A DNA stretch of 64,000 bases, taken from NCBI RefSeq assembly GCF_002929555.1, contig NZ_PJJP01000027.1, positions 1-64,000 on the forward strand, in the 5' to 3' direction. The notes beneath the pieces were generated by a model. It was not told the DNA's origin and made no database searches. It saw only the letters and a program-made list of their open reading frames with translations. Source of the DNA: Cryobacterium sp. N22 (GTDB taxonomy: Bacteria > Actinomycetota > Actinomycetes > Actinomycetales > Microbacteriaceae). The position numbers and the translations under genes are program-made. Positions 50,292 through 57,996 of this stretch are shown piece after piece (positions within the stretch are counted from its first letter, which is position 1; each line of letters begins with the position of its first letter).

Positions 50292-51464
50292 CTACACGTC
50301 GATGCGGTAGCCGCGCTTGATCACCGTGGCGACCAGCGCCGGCACCGGCAGGGCCTGGCGCAGCCGGCTGATGGCCACGTCGACGGCGTGGTCGTCCTGG
50401 ATCTCGGGCAGCGCCGCCGTCAGATCGGCGCGGGAGAGCACCGACCCCCGCGCGGCGAGCAGTGCGCGCAGAAGGGTGAGCGACGTCGGCGGCAGCACGG
50501 CGGGTGCGCCGGCGACCGACACGCGCCGTCCGCGCAGTTCCACCGGCCCGTGCCGGCTGTCCAGGCGCAGAACGCGTTCGTCGGCGAGGTAGTCGCAGAC
50601 CAGCTTGATCAGCGCGCCCATGCGGAATCGTTCGGGCACGATCGGGGTGATACCGGCCGCGAGCAGGGGCGCGGCGGTGACGTGCCCGACCGCGGCGGCC
50701 ACCACGGGACCGCGCAGGGCCTCTTGCAGCGCTTCGAGCCGGCCCACGCCATCCGCAGCGCCGAAGAGCGCCTCGACAGCGGGTGCGCTGGTGAAGGTGA
50801 CGGCGTCAAGCGACCCCGTGCAGATCGCGTCGATGAGCTTGAGCACCCGGCTGGAGTCGTCGGGCAGCAGCCACCGGTACGGCGCGACGGTGAGAACCGT
50901 GGCGCCGGCCTCCTGCAGACGCTGGATCTGGGACTCGTCGGTGAAGCCGTGCAGTTGCACGGCCACCGTCAGCCCGGCCGCGCCCTCGCCGAGCACCTTG
51001 TCCACGAGCGAGCTGGTGGTTTCCTCGTCGCTCATGCCGGAGTCGTCCAGGTCGGCGGCGCGGATGGCGCCGCGAGCCTTGGGCCCGCGCACGAAGATGC
51101 GGCTGTTCTCGAGGGTCTCGGTGAGGGCATGGCCGAGCCCGGCCGCATCCGCCGCTTCGAGCCAGCGACGGATGCCGTACGACGTTGTCGCCAGCAGGAT
51201 GTCCGGCCGGCTGGCGATGATCGTGGCGGTGTCGGCGGTGATCTGCGAGTCGTCGGCCGCGGCCGCAATGCGGATGGCGGGGGCATGCATGACGTCGGCG
51301 CCGCGCCGTTCAAACGCGGCGATGAGGTCTTCGCTCCGGCGGTCGGAGGTGACTCCGATGCGGAAGCCCTCGAGCTGGTCCGGCCGGAAGCCGGGCAGCC
51401 CCGCTTCTGTTCCGATGTCGTTAACGGTGTCTCCGATGGTTCTGGTGGCTGAGGTGTCAGGCAG
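50292..51464 (-). CDS. HemD-like domain fused to winged-helix regulator, CTG start
   Basis: About 390 aa. The first 270 residues match uroporphyrinogen-III synthase (FRIGVTSDRRSEDLIAAFER, VQLHGFTDESQIQRL, DAVTFTSAPAVEALF). The last 80 form an OmpR-type DNA-binding domain (LTLLRALLAARGSVLSRADL, then KRGYRIDV). A similar fusion, Rv0260c, lies by nitrogen genes in M. tuberculosis. It may be enzyme and regulator at once. No ATG, GTG or TTG is in frame between the upstream stop (51507) and ATG 51290, which would cut the first strand. CTG 51464 lies two bases after the cobA stop, with AGAGG at a good distance. Confidence 0.82.
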   Translation of the reverse strand: MPDTSATRTIGDTVNDIGTEAGLPGFRPDQLEGFRIGVTSDRRSEDLIAAFERRGADVMHAPAIRIAAAADDSQITADTATIIASRPDILLATTSYGIRRWLEAADAAGLGHALTETLENSRIFVRGPKARGAIRAADLDDSGMSDEETTSSLVDKVLGEGAAGLTVAVQLHGFTDESQIQRLQEAGATVLTVAPYRWLLPDDSSRVLKLIDAICTGSLDAVTFTSAPAVEALFGAADGVGRLEALQEALRGPVVAAAVGHVTAAPLLAAGITPIVPERFRMGALIKLVCDYLADERVLRLDSRHGPVELRGRRVSVAGAPAVLPPTSLTLLRALLAARGSVLSRADLTAALPEIQDDHAVDVAISRLRQALPVPALVATVIKRGYRIDV

Positions 51465-51466
51465 GG

Positions 51467-52567
51467 TTACCTCTGGCCTGAGAGTGTAGCGGCGTTTGCG
51501 AGCACTTCAACGGCCGCGGCGTCGTCGCGCTGGGCCAGCCGCACGACCTCGCCGATCACGAGCACGGCGGGGGAGCGGGCGCCGACCTCGCCGGCGACCC
51601 TCACCACGGTTTCGATGTCGGCAACGGTGGTTCGCTGGTGCGAGGAGAAACCGCGCTCGATGATGGCGATGGGCATGTCGGCACGCATCCCGTGCCGAGC
51701 CAGCCCGCTGGCCAGGTGCGGCAGCGTGCCCACGCCCATCAGCACCACGACGGTGCCGCCCAGGCCCACCAGGTGGGCCAGCTCCTCCTCGCTGAGCGGC
51801 ACGTGGCCGCTGAGCACCGTGAACAGGCGGGAGACGTCGCGGTGGGTGACCGGGATGCCCGCCAGCGCCGGCACGGAGATGGCGCTGGTGACTCCGGAGA
51901 TGACGGTGACCGGCACGCCGGCGGCACGACAGGCGGCCATTTCTTCGCCGCCGCGGCCGAACACGAACGGGTCGCCGCCCTTGAGCCGCACCACGGTGAG
52001 GCCGGCGCGGGCGCTCGTCACGAGCAGCTGCTCGATCTCGGCCTGCGGTACGGCGTGGTGGCCCGGATGCTTGCCCACGTTCACCAGTTCGGCGCCGGGC
52101 GCCCACTCGTCGAGTCTGTCGTGCGGGCCGAGCCTGTCGTAGTACACGATGTCGGCGCCGCGGAGCGCGGTGAGCGCGGCGACGGTGAGCAGGTCGTCGT
52201 CGCCGGGCCCGCCGCCGACGAGGGTGACGTGGCCGGGCCGGGACACCGGGGCGGCCGCCTCGCGGGTGAGCCAGACGGCCTTCTCGGCGCACACGGCCAC
52301 GAGCAGCGATTCGTCGTGTGCGGGCAGGTCGACGACCACGACGAGGTCCACGGCCGAGACCAGGTCGCGCCAGCCGCTCGGCGAGTGTGGCCAGGTCACG
52401 GCGCGGACGTGCTGGTTGGGCACCTCGTAGGTGTCCGCGGCGAGATAGAGCACGGCGCCCGCGGCACGGTACCGGGCGATGACCCGGCGGGCGGGGCGGC
52501 TCCCGCCGATGATGAGCACGCGGCGACCGGTCACGTTCAGACCGATGTCGAGGGTCGGATTCGGCAT
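51467..52567 (-). CDS. cobA: Uroporphyrinogen-III C-methyltransferase with SirC-like N domain
   Basis: 366 aa. The first 105 residues resemble the precorrin-2 dehydrogenase half of CysG (RRVLIIGGSRPARRVIARY), though shorter and without a complete chelatase. The SUMT part shows VTLVGGGPGDDDLLTVAAL, VYYDRLG, VRLKGGDPFVFGRGGEE and HRDVSRLFTVLSGH. It methylates uroporphyrinogen III with SAM to make precorrin-2 for siroheme, the NirB cofactor. ATG 52567 is four bases after the nirB stop. Chelation would rest with CbiX at 56052. Confidence 0.92.
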   Translation of the reverse strand: MPNPTLDIGLNVTGRRVLIIGGSRPARRVIARYRAAGAVLYLAADTYEVPNQHVRAVTWPHSPSGWRDLVSAVDLVVVVDLPAHDESLLVAVCAEKAVWLTREAAAPVSRPGHVTLVGGGPGDDDLLTVAALTALRGADIVYYDRLGPHDRLDEWAPGAELVNVGKHPGHHAVPQAEIEQLLVTSARAGLTVVRLKGGDPFVFGRGGEEMAACRAAGVPVTVISGVTSAISVPALAGIPVTHRDVSRLFTVLSGHVPLSEEELAHLVGLGGTVVVLMGVGTLPHLASGLARHGMRADMPIAIIERGFSSHQRTTVADIETVVRVAGEVGARSPAVLVIGEVVRLAQRDDAAAVEVLANAATLSGQR

Positions 52568-52571
52568 GATC

Positions 52572-55376
52572 CTATTCTCCGTCTTCTCTCGGGGTGTGAG
52601 CGGTTGTGTGTCGCCCGGTGTCGTTCCGGCCGGCCGGCCGCAGGGGGATCCGGGCGCCGGAGAGCAGCACCGGGCCGGTGGCCGGGGCGGCGTCGTCGGG
52701 CTCGTTGACGCTGACACCGAAGAAGTCCGCACCGGTCTGCACGGCATCTGCCGGTGCCGTACCCGCCAGCGCCGCATCCGCCAGTGCCGCGCTCGTGTGC
52801 GCCTCGCGCTCGCCGGGCCAGGCCGGGCGCGGCTGGCCGCGCTCGAGCACCTGCACGATGGCCGGGTCGGGGGTGGTCGGTGCGTTCACGAACGAGCGGA
52901 ACCGGCGCAGCCGCTCCGGGTCCTTCAGGGTCGCCGCCCACTCGTCCTCGTAGCTGCCCACGTGCGCGGCCATGGCCAGTTCGAGTTCAGCGGCCAGGCC
53001 CAGGCTGTCGTTCACGACCACGTCGCGCACGTGCTCGAGCCCGCCGGGCAGCTCCTCCTGCCAGCGCGCGGTGCGCTGCAGCCGGTCGCCGGTGCGGATG
53101 TAGTACATCAGGTACCGGTCGATATAGGCGATCAGGGTGTCGTCGTCGAGATCCTGCGCGAGCAGTTGCGCGTGCGCCGGCTGGAAGCCGCCGTTCCCGC
53201 CCACGTAGAGGTTCCAGCCCACATCGGTGGCGATGATGCCGATGTCCTTGCCGCGGGCCTCGGCGCACTCGCGGGCGCAGCCGGAGACGCCGAGCTTGAA
53301 CTTGTGCGGCGACCGCAGCCCCCGGTAGCGCAGCTCCAACTGGATCGCCATCGACACCGAATCCTGCACCCCGAACCGGCACCAGGTGCTGCCCACACAG
53401 CTCTTCACGGTGCGCAAGCTTTTGCCGTAGGCCTGGCCGGACTCGAAGCCGGCGTCGACCAGGATCGTCCAGATCTCGGGCAGCTGCTCGAGGCGGGCGC
53501 CGAACAGGTCGATGCGCTGACCGCCGGTGATCTTCGTATAGAGGTTGTACTGCTCCGCGACCTCGGCGATCACCTTGAGCTTGGCCGGGGTGATCTCGCC
53601 GCCCGGGATGCGCGGCACCACCGAGTAGGTGCCGTCCTTCTGCATGTTGGCCAGGGCGCGGTCGTTGGTGTCCTGCAGGCCGCCACGGCCGGCATCCAGC
53701 ACGTAGCCGTTGGTCTGGGTGGCCAGGATCGACGCGATCGTGGGCTTGCAGATGTCGCAGCCGAGGCCGGTGCCGAAGCGCTCCATGATGTCGTCGAACG
53801 AGGTGAGCTGCAGGATCCGCACGCTCTCGAACAGTTCGCTGCGGCTGAACGCGATGTGCTCGCAGAGGGCCTTGGAGACCTCGATGCCGGACTTACGCAG
53901 TTCGGTCTCGAGGATCTTCTTGACCAGCGGAACGCAGGAGCCGCACTGGGTGCCGGCGCGGGTGCAGGCCTTGAGCGGGCCGAGTTCGGTGCAGGCCTCG
54001 CCGTGGTCGCCGCGGACGGCCGCGCGCACCGCGCCGACCGACACGTTGTTGCAAGAGCAGAGCTGCACGTCGTCGGGCAGGTCGCTGTTCGCGGGCGGTT
54101 CGGCGCCGGCGGCGGAAAGGTAGGCGCCGGGCTCGGCGGGGAGCTCCCGGCCGAGCAGCGGCCGGAGCGACGTGTACGGCGAGGCGTCGCCGACGAAGAT
54201 ACCGCCGAGCAGGGTCTTGGCATCTCCGGTGACGACGATCTTTTGGTAGAGGCCGCGGGCCGGGTCGGCGTAGACCACCTCGAGGGAGTGTTCGGTGCGG
54301 CCTAGGGCGTCGCCGAAACTGGCGACCTCCACCCCGGAGAGCTTGAGCTTGGTGGCGTCGTCGATGCCGGGGAAGACGGCTTCGCCGCCGTGCAGCCGGT
54401 CGGCGGTGACCTCGGCCATGGCATTGGCCGGGGCGACCAGGCCCACGCAGACACCGTCGATGCTGGCGACCTCGCCGATGGCCCAGATGCCGGCCGCCGA
54501 GGTGCGGCAGTCGTCGCCGATCACGATGCCGCCGCGCGGGCCGAGCTCCAGGCCCGCGGCGCGGGCGAGCTCGTCGCGGGGGGTGATGCCGATGGAGAAG
54601 ACCACGAGGTCGGCATGCAGCTGACTGCCGTTGGTGAGCGAGACACCGAGCACCCGGCCGGTGGGGGAGCGCAGGATCTCGGTGGGCCGCGTGCCGAGCG
54701 CCAGGGTGATGCCCTGCGCGCCGATCAGTCGGCCGAGCGCCTGGCCGGCACCCTCGTCGAGCTGGGCCGACATCAACCAGTTGCCCGAGTGCACCAGGGT
54801 GGATGCGGCGCCGAGCCTGGCGAGACCGCCGGCGGCCTCGAGTCCGAGCAGCCCGCCGCCGACGACGACGACGTTGGCCGGACGGCCCAGGCGCTCCCGC
54901 AGCCGGCCGATCTCGCCGACGAGGAAGTCGACGTCTTCGAGGGTGCGGTAGACGTGGCCGGCCTCGGCGCCGGGGATGGGCGGCACTGTGGCGGCGGAGC
55001 CGGTGGCGAAGACGAGGTCGTCGTACGGCACCCGTTCGCCGTCGGCGAGGGTGATCGCCTGGGCCGCGGCGTCGAGGCCGACCACGGTGCTGCCGCCGCG
55101 GTAGCTGATCGCCTCGGCGTCCCACAGGGCGGTGTCGCCGAGGGTGAGGTCTTCGGAATCGACCAGCCGGCGGGACAGCGCCACCCTGTCGTAGGGCAGG
55201 TGCGGTTCCTCGCCGAACACGGTCACGGTGTGGCCGACGGTTCCGGCAGCCGTGGCGCGGGCGGCCATCGCCTCGGTGAACCGGTGCGCGGCGGGGCCGC
55301 CTCCGATCACCACGACGCGTCGGGGCGTGCCGGTGCCTTCGGCGGGGCCGGCCGCGGCGGGGGTGACGTGGTCCAT
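52572..55376 (-). CDS. nirB: Assimilatory nitrite reductase large subunit
   Basis: 934 aa. Reduces nitrite to ammonium with NAD(P)H, FAD, [2Fe-2S] and siroheme-[4Fe-4S]. Order: FAD/NAD domain (VVIGGGPAAHRF), BFD-type Cys set CSCNNV with CTRAGTQCGSC (about 440-480), ferredoxin-like half domain, then siroheme/4Fe-4S Cys CVGSTWC (near 660) and GCARECAE (near 700). A tail of about 70 Ala/Pro-rich residues goes beyond the usual end. GGAAGG lies before ATG 55376. nirD is not downstream but divergent, on the + strand. Confidence 0.96.
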   Translation of the reverse strand: MDHVTPAAAGPAEGTGTPRRVVVIGGGPAAHRFTEAMAARATAAGTVGHTVTVFGEEPHLPYDRVALSRRLVDSEDLTLGDTALWDAEAISYRGGSTVVGLDAAAQAITLADGERVPYDDLVFATGSAATVPPIPGAEAGHVYRTLEDVDFLVGEIGRLRERLGRPANVVVVGGGLLGLEAAGGLARLGAASTLVHSGNWLMSAQLDEGAGQALGRLIGAQGITLALGTRPTEILRSPTGRVLGVSLTNGSQLHADLVVFSIGITPRDELARAAGLELGPRGGIVIGDDCRTSAAGIWAIGEVASIDGVCVGLVAPANAMAEVTADRLHGGEAVFPGIDDATKLKLSGVEVASFGDALGRTEHSLEVVYADPARGLYQKIVVTGDAKTLLGGIFVGDASPYTSLRPLLGRELPAEPGAYLSAAGAEPPANSDLPDDVQLCSCNNVSVGAVRAAVRGDHGEACTELGPLKACTRAGTQCGSCVPLVKKILETELRKSGIEVSKALCEHIAFSRSELFESVRILQLTSFDDIMERFGTGLGCDICKPTIASILATQTNGYVLDAGRGGLQDTNDRALANMQKDGTYSVVPRIPGGEITPAKLKVIAEVAEQYNLYTKITGGQRIDLFGARLEQLPEIWTILVDAGFESGQAYGKSLRTVKSCVGSTWCRFGVQDSVSMAIQLELRYRGLRSPHKFKLGVSGCARECAEARGKDIGIIATDVGWNLYVGGNGGFQPAHAQLLAQDLDDDTLIAYIDRYLMYYIRTGDRLQRTARWQEELPGGLEHVRDVVVNDSLGLAAELELAMAAHVGSYEDEWAATLKDPERLRRFRSFVNAPTTPDPAIVQVLERGQPRPAWPGEREAHTSAALADAALAGTAPADAVQTGADFFGVSVNEPDDAAPATGPVLLSGARIPLRPAGRNDTGRHTTAHTPREDGE

Positions 55377-55438
55377 GGGAGTGTGCCTTCCGAGTGGTGA
55401 GCTGTTCAGTCAGCCTAAATTTCGGCGATTTCCCGACC

Positions 55439-55454
55439 GTGTCGCCCGGGTAAC
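55439..55454. promoter_or_regulatory. GlnR-like site GTTAC-N6-GACAC before nirB
   Basis: Read on the minus strand the bases are GTTAC CCGGGC GACAC, 63 nt before the nirB start. They fit the GTNAC-N6-GNNAC (AC-n9-AC) layout of actinobacterial GlnR sites and match the site before narK. No regulator gene of that type is in the window. Confidence 0.4.
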
Positions 55455-55503
55455 GGAGTGTGACGGGCTCCTCACGCCGTTTTGGGCAGAGTGAGAGGTC
55501 TTC

Positions 55504-55519
55504 GTTACGCGATCGTCAC
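55504..55519. promoter_or_regulatory. GlnR-like site GTTAC-N6-GTCAC before nirD
   Basis: GTTAC GCGATC GTCAC lies 111 nt before the nirD start and 50 nt from the site at 55439 (about five helical turns, centre to centre 65 bp), so both could serve the divergent promoters. Confidence 0.35.
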
Positions 55520-55629
55520 GGCCCCGCACGATGACCGACACGAGGCCTGCCTACCGTGGATGGCAGGCCTCACCGAAGTCGCCGTGACGCAGACCGCGTC
55601 ATTCGCCCGCAGAACCACTGGAGGACCCC

Positions 55630-56055
55630 GTGCACACAACGCCCACCCATCCGCACGACTCTGCCGGCCACTCCGCGGACTGGACCAACGTGTGCGACCT
55701 CGACCGACTCGAACCGCTGTGGGCCGAGGCCGCTCTGATCGACGGCGTGCAGGTGGCCCTCGTGCTGCTGCCGGACGGCCACCTGTTCGCGGTCTCCAAC
55801 CAGGACCCGGCCACGGGCTCCTTCGTGATGAGCCGCGGCATCGTCGGGTCGCGGGGGGACCGGCCCACCCTGGCCTCCCCGTTGCACAAGCAGGTCTACG
55901 ACCTTCGCACCGGGGAGTGCTTCACCTCCGCCGACTACTCCCTGCGCACCTTCCCGGTGCGCGTGGATCACGGCACCGTGCAGATCCAGGTGCGGGCCAG
56001 CGCTGACAGCCTGGCCGACGAACAGGCCCAGACCGTGGAGTTCGCCGCAGCATGA
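55630..56055 (+). CDS. nirD: Nitrite reductase small subunit
   Basis: 141 aa Rieske-fold protein that supports NirB. Motifs are VALVLLPDGHLFAVSNQDP, SFVMSRGIVGS, LASPLHKQVYDLRTGECF and LRTFPVRV. It has no Cys-His pairs for a Rieske cluster, as is normal for NirD. The start is GTG 55630 with TGGAGG six bases upstream. The stop overlaps the cbiX ATG by 4 nt. The 253-nt gap to nirB holds two GlnR-like sites and a short inverted repeat (GAGGCCTGCC/GGCAGGCCTC, 55541-55570). Confidence 0.93.
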   Translation: MHTTPTHPHDSAGHSADWTNVCDLDRLEPLWAEAALIDGVQVALVLLPDGHLFAVSNQDPATGSFVMSRGIVGSRGDRPTLASPLHKQVYDLRTGECFTSADYSLRTFPVRVDHGTVQIQVRASADSLADEQAQTVEFAAA

Positions 56056-56846
56056 CGGACGCCCCGGTGTTGCTCGCGACCTCGCACGGCACCAGCGACC
56101 CGGCCGGTCAGCGCGCCGTCCTGGCCCTCGTCGACGCCGTGGCCGCCGCGGCGCCGCACCTCACCGTGCGGGGCGGTTACGTCGATGTGCAGAGCCCGGA
56201 TGTGCCCAGCTGCCTCAGCGCCATCGCCGCCGAGTCCGGCGCTACCGACTCCGGCCCCGCGGGTGAATCCGACCGCCCCGTCGTGATCGTTCCCCTGCTG
56301 CTCTCGGGCGGGTACCACGTGCGCGTCGACCTGGCCGAGGCCGCCGCCGGGGCCGGGCAACCCGTGCGGGTCACCGGGGCGCTCGGCCCCGACTGGCGGC
56401 TGGCCCGCATCCTGACCGACCGGCTGCACGAGATCGGCCTCAGGCCCGATGACACCGTGGTGCTCGCCGCGGCCGGATCCACCGACGCCGGCGCCGTCGC
56501 CGACTGCCACGCCATGGGCGGCCGGCTCGCCGCGGTGCTCGACCGCCCGGTGACCGTCGGATTCATCTCCGCCGCCCAGCCCCGCTTGGCCGACGCCGTG
56601 CTCGCCGCCCGCGCCGGCACACCGGGGCGCGTTGTGGTGGCCACCTACCTGCTGGCCCCCGGCTACTTCGCCAGCCTGGCCGAACGGTGCGGCGCGGATG
56701 CGGTGAGCCGCCCGTTGCTGGTGGACGGCGAGGCGCCGCCGACGGAGCTCGTGGACGTGGTCATCGACCTCTATTCCTCCGTCGCCCGACTCGAGCTGGC
56801 CCTGGCCGGCCTGCCCTGGTCGTTCAGCCGGGGCCGCACCGACTGA
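56052..56846 (+). CDS. Sirohydrochlorin chelatase (CbiX-like)
   Basis: 264 aa with two CbiX halves. The first has LLATSHGTSDPAGQRAV and VIVPLLLSGGYHVRVDL, with the catalytic and metal-holding His residues. The second has VLAAAGSTDAGAV and VVATYLLAPGYFAS, where the first His is lost. It inserts iron into sirohydrochlorin to finish siroheme. ATGA overlap with nirD makes it part of the same operon and complements CobA, which lacks an evident chelatase part. Confidence 0.9.
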   Translation: MTDAPVLLATSHGTSDPAGQRAVLALVDAVAAAAPHLTVRGGYVDVQSPDVPSCLSAIAAESGATDSGPAGESDRPVVIVPLLLSGGYHVRVDLAEAAAGAGQPVRVTGALGPDWRLARILTDRLHEIGLRPDDTVVLAAAGSTDAGAVADCHAMGGRLAAVLDRPVTVGFISAAQPRLADAVLAARAGTPGRVVVATYLLAPGYFASLAERCGADAVSRPLLVDGEAPPTELVDVVIDLYSSVARLELALAGLPWSFSRGRTD

Positions 56847-56890
56847 ACGAGCCGGTCTCAGTGAGCCGGTGGCAGTTACGCGGGTGTCAG

Positions 56891-56896
56891 TAGGGT
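56891..56896 (+). promoter_or_regulatory. -10 box TAGGGT, leaderless start
   Basis: TAGGGT ends six bases before ATG 56903. Confidence 0.4.
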
Positions 56897-56902
56897 CGAG
56901 GC

Positions 56903-57760
56903 ATGAACCTCGACGCCTTTCCGACCAGGGTCATTCTGATGAACGAGTACTGCGCCGGGCTCCCGCTGTGGGACCGTTCCCCATCGCCCGACGCGTGGTT
57001 CGGTCCATTGCCCCGCGGGGTCCTCGGCCTGTCCGACGACCTGGAAAACCGACTGGTCGGCTGGAACGAGCGTTACGAGCTGCTGATGGGGCAGAACCAG
57101 CAGGAGTGGCCCTCGCCGGCCGAGCACCTCGGTTTCCGAGTCGACGGACACCTCCTTGCCGCGGATCTGCAACGAGAGTTCGGATCAGCGGTCGTCGTGC
57201 TCTACCTTGACGCGGACGCCGAGCGCTCCCGTGCTCCCCAGACCGCCACCCCGCCTGCCGCGGGCTGGCAGGCGGTCGGCCAAGACGGTCAGACTTTCAG
57301 GCCGGCGACCCCGCGACCGTCGATCGTGGAGCAGATGTGGGCGATGCCCGACGCCGAGTTCGAAGCGATGACGCGCACCGTCGACGTTGCGGTATGGCTG
57401 TGGACGCCTGGGCGGACACCGACGCGCATTCTCCTGGAGCCGCGGGACGATGGCCTCCCGCTGCTGGATCGTTCGCCGCTCCTCGACCTGGCCGACGACA
57501 GGCTGGAAGCGGCGGTGCTGGGGCTGTCCGGGCCACTCGTCGACCGGCTGGCCCAATGGAACGAGCGCTGGGTGTCGGTGTCGGAGCCTGGTCTTGAATA
57601 CCTCATCGACGGGCACGAGGTTGCCGCCGCCGTGCAAGCTGAGGTGGGCCCTGACATTGCGGTGCTGTTCCCGGAGGCAGATCGGGCGAATTCGATGCCT
57701 AGCGAGGAGATGCGCCAGATGCTGCGTCGAGTGCAGGCTCTCCGCGCCGCCGACAGCTGA
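56903..57760 (+). CDS. Hypothetical protein with two internal repeats
   Basis: 285 aa made of two related halves (about 9-105 and 170-270). Shared features are RVILMNEYCAGLPLWDRSP versus TRILLEPRDDGLPLLDRSP, LENRLVGWNERY versus LVDRLAQWNERW, FRVDGHLLAADLQREFG versus YLIDGHEVAAAVQAEVG, and VVLYLDAD versus AVLFPEAD. A linker of about 60 Ala/Thr/Pro residues separates them. No family name is recognised. It is acidic and without a membrane segment. It lies between the nirD-cbiX operon and narK but has its own start signal and terminator, so a nitrogen role is not implied. Confidence 0.75.
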   Translation: MNLDAFPTRVILMNEYCAGLPLWDRSPSPDAWFGPLPRGVLGLSDDLENRLVGWNERYELLMGQNQQEWPSPAEHLGFRVDGHLLAADLQREFGSAVVVLYLDADAERSRAPQTATPPAAGWQAVGQDGQTFRPATPRPSIVEQMWAMPDAEFEAMTRTVDVAVWLWTPGRTPTRILLEPRDDGLPLLDRSPLLDLADDRLEAAVLGLSGPLVDRLAQWNERWVSVSEPGLEYLIDGHEVAAAVQAEVGPDIAVLFPEADRANSMPSEEMRQMLRRVQALRAADS

Positions 57761-57765
57761 CGAAT

Positions 57766-57839
57766 AGCCCGGCGTTCCGGCGAGCGCCGGAGGCCGCTGG
57801 AAGGCCGGAACCGTCTGGGATCAGCGGTCCCGCCGGGCT
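57766..57839 (+). terminator. Branched hairpin after the duplicated protein
   Basis: AGCCCGGCG (57766-57774) pairs with CGCCGGGCT (57831-57839), followed by TTGTGT. Inside are smaller stems (TTCCGGCGAGCGCCGGA and GGTTCC-like parts). Probably a terminator. Confidence 0.55.
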
Positions 57840-57943
57840 TTGTGTCAGTCATGTGACGGAGGCCTATCAGCGGCCCGTTGCGGGTGTGAGTACACGGTGA
57901 TCGAACGGTAACTGCGGCATCCGCTGCCGGAAACACGGCCTGC

Positions 57944-57959
57944 GTAACGTCGGCGACAC
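57944..57959. promoter_or_regulatory. GlnR-like site GTAAC-N6-GACAC before narK
   Basis: GTAAC GTCGGC GACAC lies 37 nt before ATG 57997. Additional half sites GTAAC (57908) and GAAAC (57930) stand two helical turns apart upstream. The site has the same form as that before nirB. Confidence 0.4.
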
Positions 57960-57996
57960 GTACTCACAGTGCACAATTTCTCGCGAGGAGAACCTG

